Positions 21,800 to 32,848 of a stretch of DNA of 64,000 nt are shown here, one piece after another (positions within the stretch are counted from its first letter, which is position 1; every line of letters starts with the position of its first letter). Under the pieces are notes generated by a model that saw nothing but the letters and a program-made list of their open reading frames with translations, had not been told where the DNA came from and searched no databases. The DNA comes from Lunularia cruciata (taxonomy: Eukaryota > Streptophyta > Marchantiopsida > Lunulariales > Lunulariaceae). The stretch is taken from the NCBI GenBank assembly GCA_948567375.1, contig OX419755.1, positions 53,325,001 to 53,389,000 of the forward strand, in the 5' to 3' direction. Both the position numbers and the translations under genes were made by a program.

Positions 21800-23735
21800 T
21801 CTTGTACTACTTTATTTAAAGATTAGGTCAAACATGCTAATTATGGAGATGTAGATAAGATAGCAATAACATATGAGGTTTGTTTCCTTCAAATGGTTAC
21901 TCAATACTCAAAAAGTGAGACTAGAAATAACAATCTTATCTATTCTCAATCTTAACTTTCAAGAATAAAAAATGTAAAGACTAATCAACTATACAATCAA
22001 AATTTTAGACTTATTTCCAATCAATGAAAATAGAATTTGGTCTTATTTTCAATCAATGGATTTTCTATAATACTTTGTGAGGAAAACTTATAGTTGAGCA
22101 ATTTAGAACTTACTTCCAATTACTTTTAATTGTTCATGCAATATTAAAACTCAATTAAGAGGTTAATTTTACTCTTACAAAACAATAATGTTCATAGTTT
22201 GTAATTGAAAAGTATCACTAGATCTTATTACATTGGCCATATTTGAAAGGTTTTAAAACTCTAATTACAAGCTCAAACAAACACACAATTTAATCTCCTT
22301 TCTCCTGAATAGAATACTTGGTGTGTCCTAAGTATTATAGGGAAATACTTTACTCAATAATCAAGAATTGAATATTAAATCACTTTGTGAGCTCCAAGTA
22401 TCATAATACAATGCTTTATTGCACAAACAAGATTTCAACCTATAGAGAGATAATCTTGTAATGAAAAAGTGTCATTCAAATTCATAATAATTTGGTAAGC
22501 ATTGGTTGGCCCACAAGGATATAAGATGGAGAAAATATCACAATGATTATAGTCTACTGTTTTGTATTTAACCTCTAAGGCAAAGTCATTCCTAGAAGAG
22601 AAGAGTGTAATGTCACCACACCTAGTGCACTTCAAAAGAGAAATCAAAAGTAATCATGCTCACTATAAATCTAATCCAAATGCTTTTTGAATATGATGGC
22701 TCATTTGTAATGAAGGTTACTTTTCCTTAGAGTTTCTATGCCTTCCTCTTGTCTGACCAGATTTTGGATTAATATTGTTGAGATAGTCATATATATTGAG
22801 ATCCTTGTTCACTTCACAAAGTTTATGATCGTACAAGATTAGTAGTACTTCAAAGTCCTAAGAGCAATATCCTAACATGCATACAAAGAGGGAAGATGAT
22901 CCTCAAGGGTCTAATCACTCTAACAACTATGACCATGAAGTAGCATTCTACCCTTCCCAGAAAGCTTGACCATATAAGAGTCCTAAATAGATCTTTTTAA
23001 TTACTCTTACAATCTTGTGTCACTTTAAAATTCTCTTAGCATTTGGTAGTCTGTCATTGTATTATCCTTGACCTCTACAAAGCCCATACAAATGAATAAT
23101 CTAGTTCAACATGAATGATTCTCCTCACTCAAGGGCTTTTGCTCTTATATCAAGATTCCTCACTTTTACTCAATTAAGCATGCGATCTTCCATATAGGGC
23201 ATAAAAAATACACAAAATTAAACATCAAATTAAAAAATAAAATACTTATATGAAATTAACCTAGTAAAAATTAAGCCAAAGCCTTTTACACATGTCCTAC
23301 ATAGCCGTCAAAGAGATCCAATGGCTACAATGTCTTGGAGATTTTCTAATTAAATCTTAGCCTTATTAATCCTCTCTAATCTTGATCTAATTTTAAGTAG
23401 GTATAGCTCATGTGGAATGGCCATATGTAATAGCTTCTTGTCCTTACTACTATTTTATCTTGTATTTTTCTTCACAAGATCATATTCTAACTAAGTTCTA
23501 CAAAGTATGCACAAGTAAGAAGTGCCTTGAATTAAAAATACAAGATCCATCCTATCTTAATTATGAGATATGTCATAGTTGTTCTTCAAAAGGCTGATGG
23601 ATGCTCATATTGTATGTAGTTGATTGATAATTTTACATAATTGATTGATGATTGATTGGTTGATGGTTGTTACTCATTTTTTACAAGGTTGTGTGGCACC
23701 TACAACAAAATATTTTCACTTTTACAAAGTTGAAT
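21800..23735. other. AT-rich DNA without recognisable genes
   Basis: Short frames only (for example 22435-22647 minus). No transposon domain, RNA gene or strong repeat was recognised. Confidence 0.5.
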
Positions 23736-23739
23736 GAGC

Positions 23740-25163
23740 TCTACCAATTTCTTTGTATAGAAGTAAGATGAGTCTCCTAGAACTTGGAGGAAGTATGAGC
23801 TTGCAACTTGACAAATAGTGCCTTGAGTTGGTTATTTTTGTAGACTTTTCTCTCCAACATATTACTTTTTGTCTTGAGGTACTCCATCTTTTTATGATAT
23901 GAGTGCTCAACTATTATTTTTTTGAGATGCTTGAGAAGTTGAGTAGCAATATGCCCTATTTTTGGGAGGAAAATTGCTTGTTTTTCCTCCAAGTTCAAAA
24001 GCTCACTTTGGAGCTCTACAATCATCTTGGCAAAAACCTTCATCTTTATTTTGTCCTCCTCTTTTTGATGCTTGAGGCTTGTAATAAGCCCTTGAATACA
24101 AAGGTCTGTCAAACCTTTGATATTCTTGTAATGGGCACATGCTACCTTTATCTTGGAATGGGATTCCTCAAAATCCATTTGTAAAGTCACTACCTATTCA
24201 TTTTGTACATGTAGTTGCTCAAAATGTTTAGTTTGTTGTTGCACAACTTTGTTAATAAGGCTATTGAGGTTGGATTTCAAACATTGTAGAACATCCTCTT
24301 GTGTGACCTTGTACTTCTAATATTTCTCCGACAAACATTGTCTCTCTTAAGAATAAGTTTTCTTTGTAGTGAGCTTCTGCTTGACTTTATTTAGCTCTAC
24401 AAAGTAAGACCTTGTCCTTCATACACATTTCGGCAAGATGGTGAAGTTGCCTTACAAGTGTTTTTGGGTCCGTGATGGTGTTATCAAGCTCTTAGTAGAA
24501 TGGTAGGAATTCCTCTTAGACTTCTATCATTGGCGCTATCATGTTAGTAGCATATACCATCAACCACAAGAGTGAGTTACCTTTGTGCTTTAGCTTATGG
24601 AGGAAGTCTTCCATGCTATTGTCATTCTTTGCCCTTGCTTTGTTGGCCAACCATGGGCTAGTAGGTTGATCCTTACAATTCTTTCTCTACTCCTTGTGAG
24701 ATATGGGTAGATTGTTGCATGTTTCTACATCCTCCTTCTTGTCCTTAGTTTCTTCTTGTGGACTCCTCCTCCTTCATTTTGCGGACCTCTTCTTTTATAA
24801 GTAAATCCTTATCCAAATCATGTTCTTTGTTAACATGGTTTGGTTTGTTCATATTGGTCTTGTCATCTAGCTCACTCATGACAACCAAATTTGTTGTCAA
24901 TAGCACCTATTACAAAGTTAATGATGGTGGTTACTTTCTTGGGTGTCCTTTTTAAGTGGAAAATAGGGACATCCTTATTATCTTCCACCACTCTTTTCTC
25001 CTTTCTATGTGAGCTACTCCCATCCTTGCCTTTGTTGGCTGGTTGAAATGATTGTGTTTTGTCATTAAGGCTCTCAATGTTCAACTTTTTTCCTTTTATG
25101 GGCAAAAAAATATGAGTGAATGCATTTCCACTTCTTGATCTATTCATATGTTTGGAAATGGTC
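23740..25163 (-). pseudogene. Decayed coiled-coil reading frame, interrupted by the gypsy insertion
   Basis: The minus strand from 25163 down to about 23740 reads as former coding sequence with several stops. The best pieces are 25163-24872 (basic and Ser-rich: NRSRSGNAFTHIFLPIKGKK) and 24190-23777 (137 residues, rich in Lys, Glu, Leu and Gln with heptad-like spacing: MIVELQSELLNLEEKQAIF). The middle has KAKNDNSMEDFLHKLKHKG-like text. The text continues beyond the gypsy element at 36590-36900, so the two parts were contiguous before that insertion. No family is recognised; it could be an extra reading frame of an older retroelement or a host pseudogene. Confidence 0.45.
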
Positions 25164-25168
25164 TTCCC
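25164..25168. repeat. Target site duplication, left copy (TTCCC)
   Basis: TTCCC immediately precedes the 5' LTR and is repeated at 36585-36589 immediately after the 3' LTR. It confirms the outer borders of the gypsy element. Confidence 0.9.
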
Positions 25169-25581
25169 TGTAACAATATGGATCTTAGCAACATAGTTAG
25201 AATGGCTAACAAAGTAGAGAATAAGCCAAATTAGCCTAGAATATTCTAAAAGCATCTACAAAGCTTCTTGACTAGCTTAACTTGCACCCCAAGCAGGTAG
25301 CTTCTAGAAGGAAGCTTTTATAACTTCCAACTAGCTTAGCTTGCATGCCAAGTAAATGACTTCTAGAAGGAAGCTTCTTGAGAAGCTTTCTAGTTAACTT
25401 GGCTTGCACTATAGGAAAGCGGCTCAAGGAAGTTTTTTGAGAAGCTTCTCAAGGGCCATGTATGTTACGTATAAATACCAAAGCCGAAGCTCATGCTAGG
25501 CATTTAGAGTTTTCCCACATTCAAGTGTCCTAATGTGAGTTTCCATTCTCCTATTCCTCTCCTTGGTCTTGGTCTTTTACA
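25169..25581 (+). repeat. 5' LTR, family G (gypsy)
   Basis: TGTAACAATATGG to ...TTTTACA. U3 is packed with AAGCTTCT/AGAAGCTT palindromic motifs and TTCTAGAA boxes. A TATA box (GTATAAATACC) lies at about 25470, followed by the GCTCATGCTAGGCATT block shared by all four copies in the window. Confidence 0.85.
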
Positions 25582-25594
25582 TTGGTATAAGAGC
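25582..25594 (+). promoter_or_regulatory. Primer-binding site
   Basis: TTGGTATAAGAGC directly follows the 5' LTR. It matches, with one change, the TGGTATCAGAGC sequence complementary to the 3' end of plant initiator methionine tRNA, the usual primer for plant LTR retrotransposons. Confidence 0.8.
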
Positions 25595-25854
25595 AAGAAT
25601 GGGATGTATGGAATTTACATACCACCAAATCTGCTTCCACCAAACCATTGGGATTTTTATGTCCAAGTACTACCCAAACATCATTTCACACAATTCATCA
25701 CCTCACACTTTGGACAAGATTTTCTGCATATGATCACCATATCTAAGAAACCCTTGGTGCTTCCGATTGTAACTTATGGAGAACAGTGTACATGTTGTTT
25801 CTATGTGTTAATAAATAAGATAGATTAGAGGTGGCGTGATAGAGTAACAACCAT

Positions 25855-26697
25855 GGCAGCAATGCTAGATGTTATCTTTGCTATATAATAACAATCAAGC
25901 ATTTGACTCATTGTTGGATGAACAAGATCTTCAATGAGAAGAGCACGTAGAGAGAGTACTTGTTTGAGAAGGAGAAGATCAACTCCGATTCCCTAAACCC
26001 AAGGTATTTGAAGGCAAGAATCTCTTGGGTGCAATGGAGAATTTTGTGTTTGACTTTGAACGTTATTTTAAAACTACAAATTTGCAAGATCGGCAAAAAC
26101 AGATTCTAGTCAATTGGATGGAGTATCAAAGCTATGGTGGAGATTTTGAGTGGAGTGAGCTGAACTAAAAATTTTTGAACCAATCTTGACATGGGAAAGA
26201 TTCAAGAGTGCAATAATTAGTAGATTCTAAGCTATAAATGCCACATGAGCTGCACAAGATAGGTTGGTAGAGTTGAAACAGATTTGCTCTATAAGAAGTT
26301 ACATCACATAATTCTAGAACACCATCATGCAAATTCCAGATATACTGGGAGATGAAACTTTGGATCGATTTGTGAGTGCGTTGAAGTCAAGAACCAAATT
26401 AGAGGTAACCATGCACAAGCCACAACACTTGGAGGAAGCCATGTGGTTGGCCAAACATTTTGATTCCTTGGTTGCAACAACTTGGTCTCAACCTTGACCT
26501 CCACAAAACCTACCAATACACTACACACGGGTGGAGGAGCCAACACCAATGGAGATTGATGCCATTCAACAAAGATTGCTTGGCACTATAAATAGAGAGA
26601 AACTACGACAAAGTGATGATTTTTTTTATTGTCGCCAATTGGGGCATCACATTGTTGAATGTCCACCCAAGAATAGGCGACCTCAACAAGTTGCCTA
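25855..26697 (+). pseudogene. Gypsy gag remnant
   Basis: About 25855 (ATGGCAGCAATGC) starts a decayed gag. Readable blocks are PKVFEGKNLLGAMENFVF (about 25998), LVELKQICSI and QIPDILGDETLDRFVSAL (about 26330), which fit the retrotransposon gag domain. MHKPQHLEEAMWLA and TPMEIDAIQQ follow. The zinc knuckle at about 26620-26670 reads FFYCRQLGHHIVEC: the first Cys is changed to Phe by a single base, leaving C-X4-H-X4-C. Multiple stops break the frame, and a stop lies just after the knuckle. Confidence 0.7.
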
Positions 26698-26829
26698 AAT
26701 GGAGTTTGTGGAGCAAAATGATCAGGGAAACAAGGAATCCCAATAGGAGATTTTGAACCGCCTACTAGGAACTTGATTAGTTCTGATGGGATTGAAGGCT
26801 TGACCTATGCAAGTTTGCTTCAATTGCAA

Positions 26830-27126
26830 GGTATAATATCTAATTGAGGTTGCAGGGTTTTGGTTGATTTTGGAAGTTTAGAGAATTGCATGTCTATGCA
26901 AGTAGCAAAGGAATTGGGTACTCCTATCAAGCCACTAATTGGAAGTAGATTGATGATGGCGGATGGTAGAAAGGGTTTTGCATTCCGTACCTTGCATCTT
27001 GTTACCTTCAAGATTGGGAAGGAGTATTTGGAGTGTATGAGGTTTGTAGTGGCACCTCTACACTATGATGTCATTCTAGGACTACCTTGGCATGAACTTC
27101 ATAAGGTTCAATTTGGTTGGACCTGA
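26830..27126 (+). pseudogene. Gypsy retropepsin (protease)
   Basis: The 88-residue frame at 26860-27126 begins MVDFGSLENCMS, the active-site block (family form LVDSGS/AT), with Ser changed to Phe after the catalytic Asp. It continues with ADGRKGFAFRTL (flap region) and YDVILGLPWHELH, which is the family's DVILG.PWL. This is the typical size and order for the domain. A stop follows, before the 20-residue repeats. Confidence 0.75.
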
Positions 27127-27216
27127 TAACAAATTCAAGTACAACACCAAGGTAGGAATTTCCAATTAGGTTGTTTGGCACCTCTGAGTAAGACATCTTA
27201 AAATAGTCAGTCCTAG

Positions 27217-27277
27217 GATGGGAAGTTTGTTGAGAAGGTAGCCATAGAGCAAGCGTTGAAAGAGGATGAGTCCCAAG
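27217..27277 (+). repeat. 20-residue coding repeat, unit 1 (left of the copia insertion)
   Basis: A 60-bp unit reading DGKFVEKVAIEQALKEDESQ. Units 2 and 3 lie at 32849-32908 and 32909-32968 on the other side of the copia element. The copia target duplication CCAAG (27273-27277) overlaps the end of the unit. Confidence 0.8.
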
Positions 27278-27956
27278 TGTTGTGGATCACTACTGATTTA
27301 CTATTCTCTTCTAATAGTCTACAACTAGATTTATATATATTGAGATCAACCTAGTGCATAAAGGGAAAACATATAGGAAAGGAATACATCTCAAGAGAGA
27401 AGGACAAAAAATAGAGAGAAGCACTCAATGAGCATCAAAAAGGTGCACATGAATTAAAGTGGTTCAGAGCCATTTGCTCCTACCTCCATGAGAACATAGA
27501 TTTTGGATTTCACTCACACTCAATACAGAGTACATAGATATTTTGGAAGCTCTGCCTTGACTAGCTCTTTTCATGTCCAATATGCTCCTGCATTTATGTG
27601 GATCCCTCTTCCTGGTTATCTCCTACTGCTCTGATTAAAACAGATCTCAGATAACCAGCCTCATGCAAATCACATTCATCACAAAGTTCCACTCATTCCT
27701 TTTCCAGGTGCACCTTTGTTCAACTCTCAAAATCAGCCTCTTTTTGCTCAACTCGTGAAAAATCCAGCTTCTCTTTGTGTGGTTTGTAGGGTTGCACACA
27801 CACTCACAGCTTGAGAGAAGGCACACTCTTGAAGTATCACCCCAACACTACATTTTCAAACACCTATCATTGGATAAGAAGATATTGTGGATGATCTAAA
27901 CCGCAGATCTAAGCATCTCAGATGGTGAATCGGACGGATCAAGCTCCATATCCTAA
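27278..27956 (-). repeat. 3' LTR of the nested copia element
   Basis: Matches 32109-32844 almost throughout: TGTTGTGGATCACTAC at its left edge here against TGTTGAGGATCACTAC there, and a shared GATCNAGCTCCAYATCCTAA right edge. It is shorter because it lacks the repeated CTCTCTACTCAACTCATGAA block present in the other LTR. In minus-strand sense the 5' end reads TTAGGAT rather than a clean TG start. Confidence 0.85.
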
Positions 27957-28464
27957 GAACGTTCCTACTTGGAGACTGATACTTCTTGACTATACAACTT
28001 TAAAAGAAAAGATAATAAACTTCCAGTGCTTGATCTACATACTCGGTGCAACCTTACTATCTAGTTATCATCGGAGGCCAATTGATGCTACACATAAACT
28101 TAACTTCTCATAAGTGACCATTCTTCATCAACATATCAACATAATTCTTGGCACCTTGAATCTTTTCAAGTGACAAACTGCCATCTTCAAGTAACTCTCG
28201 GATGAAATGATATCTCAACTATATGTGTTTAGTTCTAGCATGGAACATTGGATTCTTTGCTAAGTGAATGGCACTCTAACTGTCTAAAAATAAAACACTC
28301 CAGTTCTTCTTGCTGCCTAGCTCCTTCAAAAGGTTCTATAACTAGATTATCTCCTTACTAGCTTCTATAATTGCAACATATTCTGCCTCAGTTGTGGACA
28401 AAGCAATAACTTTTTGCAACTATGAGAACCAACGCAATGTTGTCTCTCCTATGGTATAAACATA
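27956..28464 (-). pseudogene. Copia RNase H, terminal part, decayed
   Basis: Between the 3' LTR and the readable RNase H frame the minus strand keeps fragments of the copia C-terminus, such as KALSTTEAEYVAI-like text (near 28370-28400) and 'NPMFHARTKHI' type text (near 28240). Frame changes and stops are frequent. Confidence 0.5.
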
Positions 28465-28734
28465 CTATGTGGTGCTTCTTCTGGTATCTATATCACCTCC
28501 TAGGTCTGCATCCAAAAAACCTTGTAGAGTATGGCTGCCTCTGTTGTAACACAAACCTATATCTTTGGTACCTTTTAGATATCTCAAAATCCATTTGACA
28601 ACCTCCCAATGTTGCCTTCCAAGATTGGCCATGTACCTGCTCACTACTCCCATTGCATGCACAATATCTAGTCTAGTATATGTCATTGCATAAATGAGGC
28701 TACCAACAGCTGAAGCATACAGTACCTTTGACAT
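28465..28734 (-). pseudogene. Copia RT-RNase H junction domain
   Basis: An 89-residue frame with YASAVGSLIYAMTYTRLDI, MGVVSRYMANLG, HWEVVKWILRYLKGT and GFLDADLGGD. The last block holds the first RNase H Asp, with the usual DSDWAGD reading DADLGGD. This is the canonical copia C-terminal arrangement. The frame then runs into broken sequence. Confidence 0.8.
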
Positions 28735-28989
28735 ATCCTTCAGCTCTTCATCATCCTTGGGCGACTATTCCTTTGATAACTTAAAGTGACTTGCAAAAAG
28801 ATGTCTTCACAGGACTTGCATTTGTCATGTTGAACCTTTCCTACAACTTTCCAATGTAGGTACCTTGAAAGAGCTTCAGCATTCCAGCCACCCTATCCCT
28901 TTCAATCTTGAGCCCAAGTATCTGCTTTGCTGCACCCATGTCCTTTATTGCAAACCCTCTTGATAGTTCTTTCTCTCATCTCTCAACTT

Positions 28990-29575
28990 CTAGTATGTTA
29001 GATCCAACTATCAACATGTCATCAACATACAAAAGTTAGATGATAAAACTATTCTCAAGGGGCTTGATATAACAGCAATGATCCTCCTGAAATCTTGTAA
29101 ATCTATTACTGATCATGAATTTGTCAAATTTCTTGTACCATAATCTTGGTGCTTGTTTTAGACCATATAGGCTTTTCTGCAACTTGCATACCAAGCTCTC
29201 CTTGCCCAGGACTGCAAAGCCAACATGTTGTTGCATATAGATGTCTTCATCAATCTCACCATGTAGAAAAGCAGTAGGGACATACGTCTACTCCAAGTAC
29301 AAGTTTTTTGCCACCATTATACTGAGAACCACTCTAATTGTTGAGTGCTTGACCATCGGTGAAAAGATCTCAGTGTAATCAATCCCTTTCTTTTGTTGAA
29401 ATCCTTTCACAACTAACCTTGCATTGTATTGTCTGCTATCATTGTGTTCCTCTTTGACCTTGTAGACCCACTTGTTATGTAATGCCTTCTTGCCTTCTGG
29501 TAGTAATTTGAGCTCCCAAGTTTGATTCTTATCTAAGGACCTCATCTCGTCCTTCATGGCAAGCTCCCACTTCAT
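28990..29575 (-). pseudogene. Copia reverse transcriptase
   Basis: The 29575-29288 frame has WELAMKDEMRSLDKNQTWEL, NKWVYKVKEE and KGFQQKKGIDYTEIFSPMVK, a standard copia RT start. Near 29285 the catalytic LDVKTAFLHG block reads as a stop followed by TYVPTAFLHG, so the first Asp is lost. The 29236-29036 frame continues with LQKSLYGLKQAPRLWYKKFD. After a stop come LLYVDDMLIVG, the YVDD box, at about 29035-29000. The enzyme would be inactive. Confidence 0.85.
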
Positions 29576-29945
29576 CTAGTATTCACTTTGTATGGCTTCT
29601 TCATAGCATTCAGGTTCACCTCCATCTATCAACAAAAAGTAATGTTGAGAGAAGGAATACCTTGTTGGTGGTCTTGTGATTCTTGTAGATCTCCTCAAGT
29701 GTGGTGCACATGGTTGAGGTTGTGGCAGAATAGTTTCTGAGCTTTCATAGTTTCTTTGAACGCGTACGATAACATCATCTTCTGTTATCTCCTACAGCTT
29801 AACCTGATTTTTTTCTTTGCTCTGCTCATCTACACAATCACAATTGAGAGTGTTTCTATCCTTGTAAAGGAGACACTCATTGAATATCACATCTTTGCTT
29901 TTGATGATTTTCTTATTGTCTACATCCCAAAACTTGTACCCAAAG

Positions 29946-30577
29946 TCATCTACACCATACCCAAGTGAAGAAACACTTCTTGGACTTTGGATCTAATTTG
30001 TCCCTTTTCTCTACATTGACATGCATGCAAGAGATGCACACAAAGACTCTTAGGTGCATCGGTTTTCCTGTCCACTCCTCTTTGGGCAGCTTATGTTCTA
30101 AGGGAACAGATGGACCCCTGTTGATCAAGTATGCTATAGGGTTGATTGCTTTAGCCCAAAACACCTTGGGCAGACCAGCATGGGTCCTCATGCCATTAGC
30201 TCTCTCATTCAGAATTTTATTCATGCACTTAGCTACTCCATTCTGCTGCGGTGTGCTTGGTAAGGTCTTCTCCATTCTAATTCCATGTATTGGATAGAAT
30301 TCCTTGAACTTACTACTATCATACTCACCACCATGTCAGATCTTAGTCACTTTAGCTTTGCACCAGAATCATTTTTGACCAAGCTTTTCCACTTCTTGAA
30401 AGTGGCAAATACCTCTGATTTGTGCTTCAAGAAATATACCCAAACCTTCCTGGTTGAGTCATCTATGAAGGTGACATAATATTGTGAACTCTCAAGAGAT
30501 GCAATTTGAGAAGGACTCCACACATCTATGTGTACACGCTCTAGCTTCCCGATTTTAGGTGCTCTTCTACCCTTCAA
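29946..30577 (-). pseudogene. Copia integrase
   Basis: The 30577-30347 frame has HIDVWSPSQIASLESSQYY and VTFIDDSTRKVWVYFLK, the two Asp-containing blocks of the integrase core. The 30275-29946 frame continues with STPQQNGVAKCMNKILNERA, where the conserved Glu of NGVAER is replaced, and ends with the FVCISCMHV and KKCFFTWVW blocks. The two frames are separated by a frame change near 30300-30340, where DNGGEY-like text sits. Confidence 0.8.
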
Positions 30578-30591
30578 GAAACTAACCTTTT

Positions 30592-30915
30592 CTACTTCCC
30601 AAATATGAAATCTTCACAAAAGTCTACATCAATGGTTTTCAAATCTGGTAGCTTATCCTTCTTCATCATCACCTTCATGCCTTTTTCACTCATGTGCCCA
30701 AGCCTACAATGCCAGAGATTACCATTTGATAATGTGTCGGCAATTGCCACCATGTCCTTGGTGCTGTTGGTGATGTAGAGGGTGTCCTTATTCATCATCA
30801 CCTTCATGCCTTTTTCACTCATATGCCCAAGCTTGCAATGCCAGAGATTACCGTTTGATAATCTGTCTACAATCTGTGTCCTTAGTGTTGTTGATGTAGA
30901 GGGTCCCTAGCTTGT
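30592..30915 (-). pseudogene. Copia GAG-pre-integrase with internal tandem duplication
   Basis: NLWHCRLGHMSEKGMKVM, KLPDLK and FCEDFIFGK form the His/Cys-containing domain before integrase. The stretch carrying LWHCRLGHMSEKG is present twice, at about 30661-30789 and 30790-30915 (period about 129 bp), the second copy slightly decayed. The duplication is inside the coding region and shifts the frame. Confidence 0.75.
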
Positions 30916-30952
30916 TTCAGCGTGGAACCACCATAACGCCTTTGGTGATTTT

Positions 30953-31333
30953 CTACAAAACACCTACAAAGGTTGTGACATACCCTTCATTGTCAAGTAG
31001 CCCAATTGAGATTAGATTCCTCTTCAAGCCTGGAACATGCTTAACATTTTTCAGTTTCCACACAGACTGATCAGGCATTTTTATATAAATGTCACCTCTT
31101 CCCACAATATTCAAAGGCTCATCATCAGCAAGATAAACTTTGCCAAAATCACCAGTGATGTAATTCAACATACACTCCTTTTGTGAGGTAGAGTGAAAAG
31201 AAGCTCCTAAGTCAAGAATCCATGACTCCACAGGACTGTTTGCACTAAGGATCAAAACATCATTGAATTCTTGTGCAGCTGCATTCACCAAGCTCTCATT
31301 CTGCCCCTTGCTTGGATTCTTCTTTAAGAGCAA
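30953..31333 (-). pseudogene. Copia protease
   Basis: A 126-residue frame with SWILDLGASFHST, the copia protease active site (family form W.lDSGAs.H), Ser changed to Leu. GDIYIKMPDQSVWKLKNV, VPGLKRNLIS and LDNEGYVTTF follow in the usual order. Upstream it is separated from the nucleocapsid by a single in-frame stop at 31331-31333. Confidence 0.85.
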
Positions 31334-31537
31334 TCAGTTCTTTCTTGTGTGCCCCTTCTTACTACAATGCCAACATCCATCACCTTTTGACCTAGACTTG
31401 CTTCTCCTCCTGGATTTGGATCTACTTTGATTGTCACTACAATGCATAGGTCTTCCTTTGTTTTCAAGAGTATTCATGCCCAATCCAGAGTTTGTGCTCA
31501 ACTCTCTCCTTATAATATCTTCACTGAGGATCAAATT
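31334..31537 (-). pseudogene. Copia nucleocapsid zinc knuckle
   Basis: Basic Arg/Ser/Lys-rich stretch (RSKSRRRSKSRSKG) followed by CWHCSKKGHTRKN and then a stop codon TGA exactly where the fourth ligand Cys (TGT or TGC) belongs. One base change thus both removes the last zinc ligand and ends the frame. Confidence 0.8.
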
Positions 31538-32068
31538 TCAAATTTCCTCAAACCTCAGTTTCTTTGACCCACAAGAACTACTTACAACTATTACAGTTGC
31601 ACTCCAACTTTCAAGTAAAGAGGATAGGAGAATTAAAGCACGCACTTCATCCTCAAAACTGATTTCCACTGAACTTAATTGGCTCATGATCAGGTTGAAC
31701 TCATTGATATGGTCTATGACAAAATGACCTTCATTCATCTTCAAGTTGAAAAGACGATGCATCAAGTACACCTTGTTGGAAGCTGATGGTTTTTCATACA
31801 TATTAGACAAAGCTTTAAGTAGACTTGCTATAGTCTTCTCCTCTAGAACATTGAATGCCACATTTCTAGCTAGTGTTAGGCGGACAACTCCCAAAGCTTG
31901 TCGATCCATCAAATCCCAGTCTTCTTGTGTCATGAGCTCTGGTTTCACACCCTCGAGAGGTACATGAAGTTTTTTCTGATCCAAATAGTCCTCTATTTTC
32001 ATTTTCCAGAAACCAAAATCCTTACCATCTAATCTGTTTATCCTGACCTTTCCTTCCTCTCCTGCCAT
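31538..32068 (-). CDS. Copia gag (UBN2-type), open frame of nested element
   Basis: An open frame of 176 residues starting MAGEEGKVRINRLDGKDF, directly after the primer-binding site and 5' LTR. It has the copia gag pattern: FGFWKMKIEDYLDQK, WDLMDRQALGVVRLTLA, LMHRLFNLKMNEG, FNLIMSQLSSV and LLSSLLESWSATV. It forms the capsid-like shell in active elements. The frame ends just before the basic nucleocapsid region and no longer joins it. It is the longest intact retroelement frame in the window, though the element is dead downstream. Confidence 0.85.
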   Translation of the reverse strand: MAGEEGKVRINRLDGKDFGFWKMKIEDYLDQKKLHVPLEGVKPELMTQEDWDLMDRQALGVVRLTLARNVAFNVLEEKTIASLLKALSNMYEKPSASNKVYLMHRLFNLKMNEGHFVIDHINEFNLIMSQLSSVEISFEDEVRALILLSSLLESWSATVIVVSSSCGSKKLRFEEI

Positions 32069-32084
32069 TGCTCACACCTTTCCT

Positions 32085-32108
32085 TCAACCTATCACTCTA
32101 ATACCAGT
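32085..32108 (-). promoter_or_regulatory. Copia primer-binding site
   Basis: On the minus strand, ACTGGTATTAGAGTGATAGG follows the end of the right-hand LTR. TGGTATTAGAG resembles the initiator methionine tRNA complement (TGGTATCAGAGC) with a few changes. Confidence 0.7.
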
Positions 32109-32844
32109 TGTTGAGGATCACTACAGATTTACTATTCTCTTTGATAGTCTGCAACTAGATTTGGCTACATATATTGAGATCAACCCAATGCATAAAGGGA
32201 AAACATATAGGACAGGAATACATCTCAAGAGAGAAGGACAAAAAATAGAGAGAAGCACTCAACGAGCATCAAAAAGGTGCACACAAATTGAAGTGGTCAA
32301 AGCCATTTGCTCCTACCTCCACAAGAACATAGATTCTGGATTTTACTCATACTCAATATGGAGTACATAGATCTTTTTGAAGCTCTGCCTTGAACAGCTC
32401 TTTTCATGTCTAGTCTGCTCCTGTGTTTATCTTGATCTCTCCTCCTGGTTATCTCTTGCTGCTCTAATTAAAACAGATCTTAAATAACCAGCCTCATGTG
32501 AATCACATTCATCACAAAGTTCCACTCACTCCTTTTCCAGGTGCACATCTATTCAACTTGCAAAATCAGCCTCTCTCTACTCAACTCATGAAAGAAACCT
32601 CTCTACTCAACTCATGAAATCAGCCTCTCTTTACTCAACTCTTGAAAAATCTAGCTTCTCTTTGTGTTGGTTGTAGGTTTGCACACACACTCACAGCCCG
32701 GGAGAAAGCACACTCTCACAGTATCACTTCAACACTACATTGCCAAACACCTATCCTTGGATAAGAAGATCTCATGGATGATCTGAGCCGCAGATCTAAG
32801 CATCTTAGATGGATGAATAGGACGGATCAGGCTCCACATCCTAA
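32109..32844 (-). repeat. 5' LTR of the nested copia element
   Basis: Partner of 27278-27956. It contains an extra tandem block around 32570-32650, in which CTCTCTACTCAACTCATGAA is present about three times with slight changes; the other LTR has a shorter version. Confidence 0.85.
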
Positions 32845-32848
32845 CCAA

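Larger units (their letters stand above)
27278..32844 (-). mobile_element. Ty1/copia element nested in the gypsy element
   Basis: Two LTRs (27278-27956 and 32109-32844) flank a minus-strand gag-protease-integrase-RT-RNase H polyprotein in Ty1/copia order. CCAAG is found at both outer edges (27273-27277 and 32845-32849). The primer-binding site lies beside the right-hand LTR, as expected for minus-strand orientation. Gag is intact as a 176-residue frame, but later domains carry stops. It landed between two units of the gypsy 20-residue repeat, and removing it with one CCAAG restores that frame, which confirms the borders. Confidence 0.9.
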
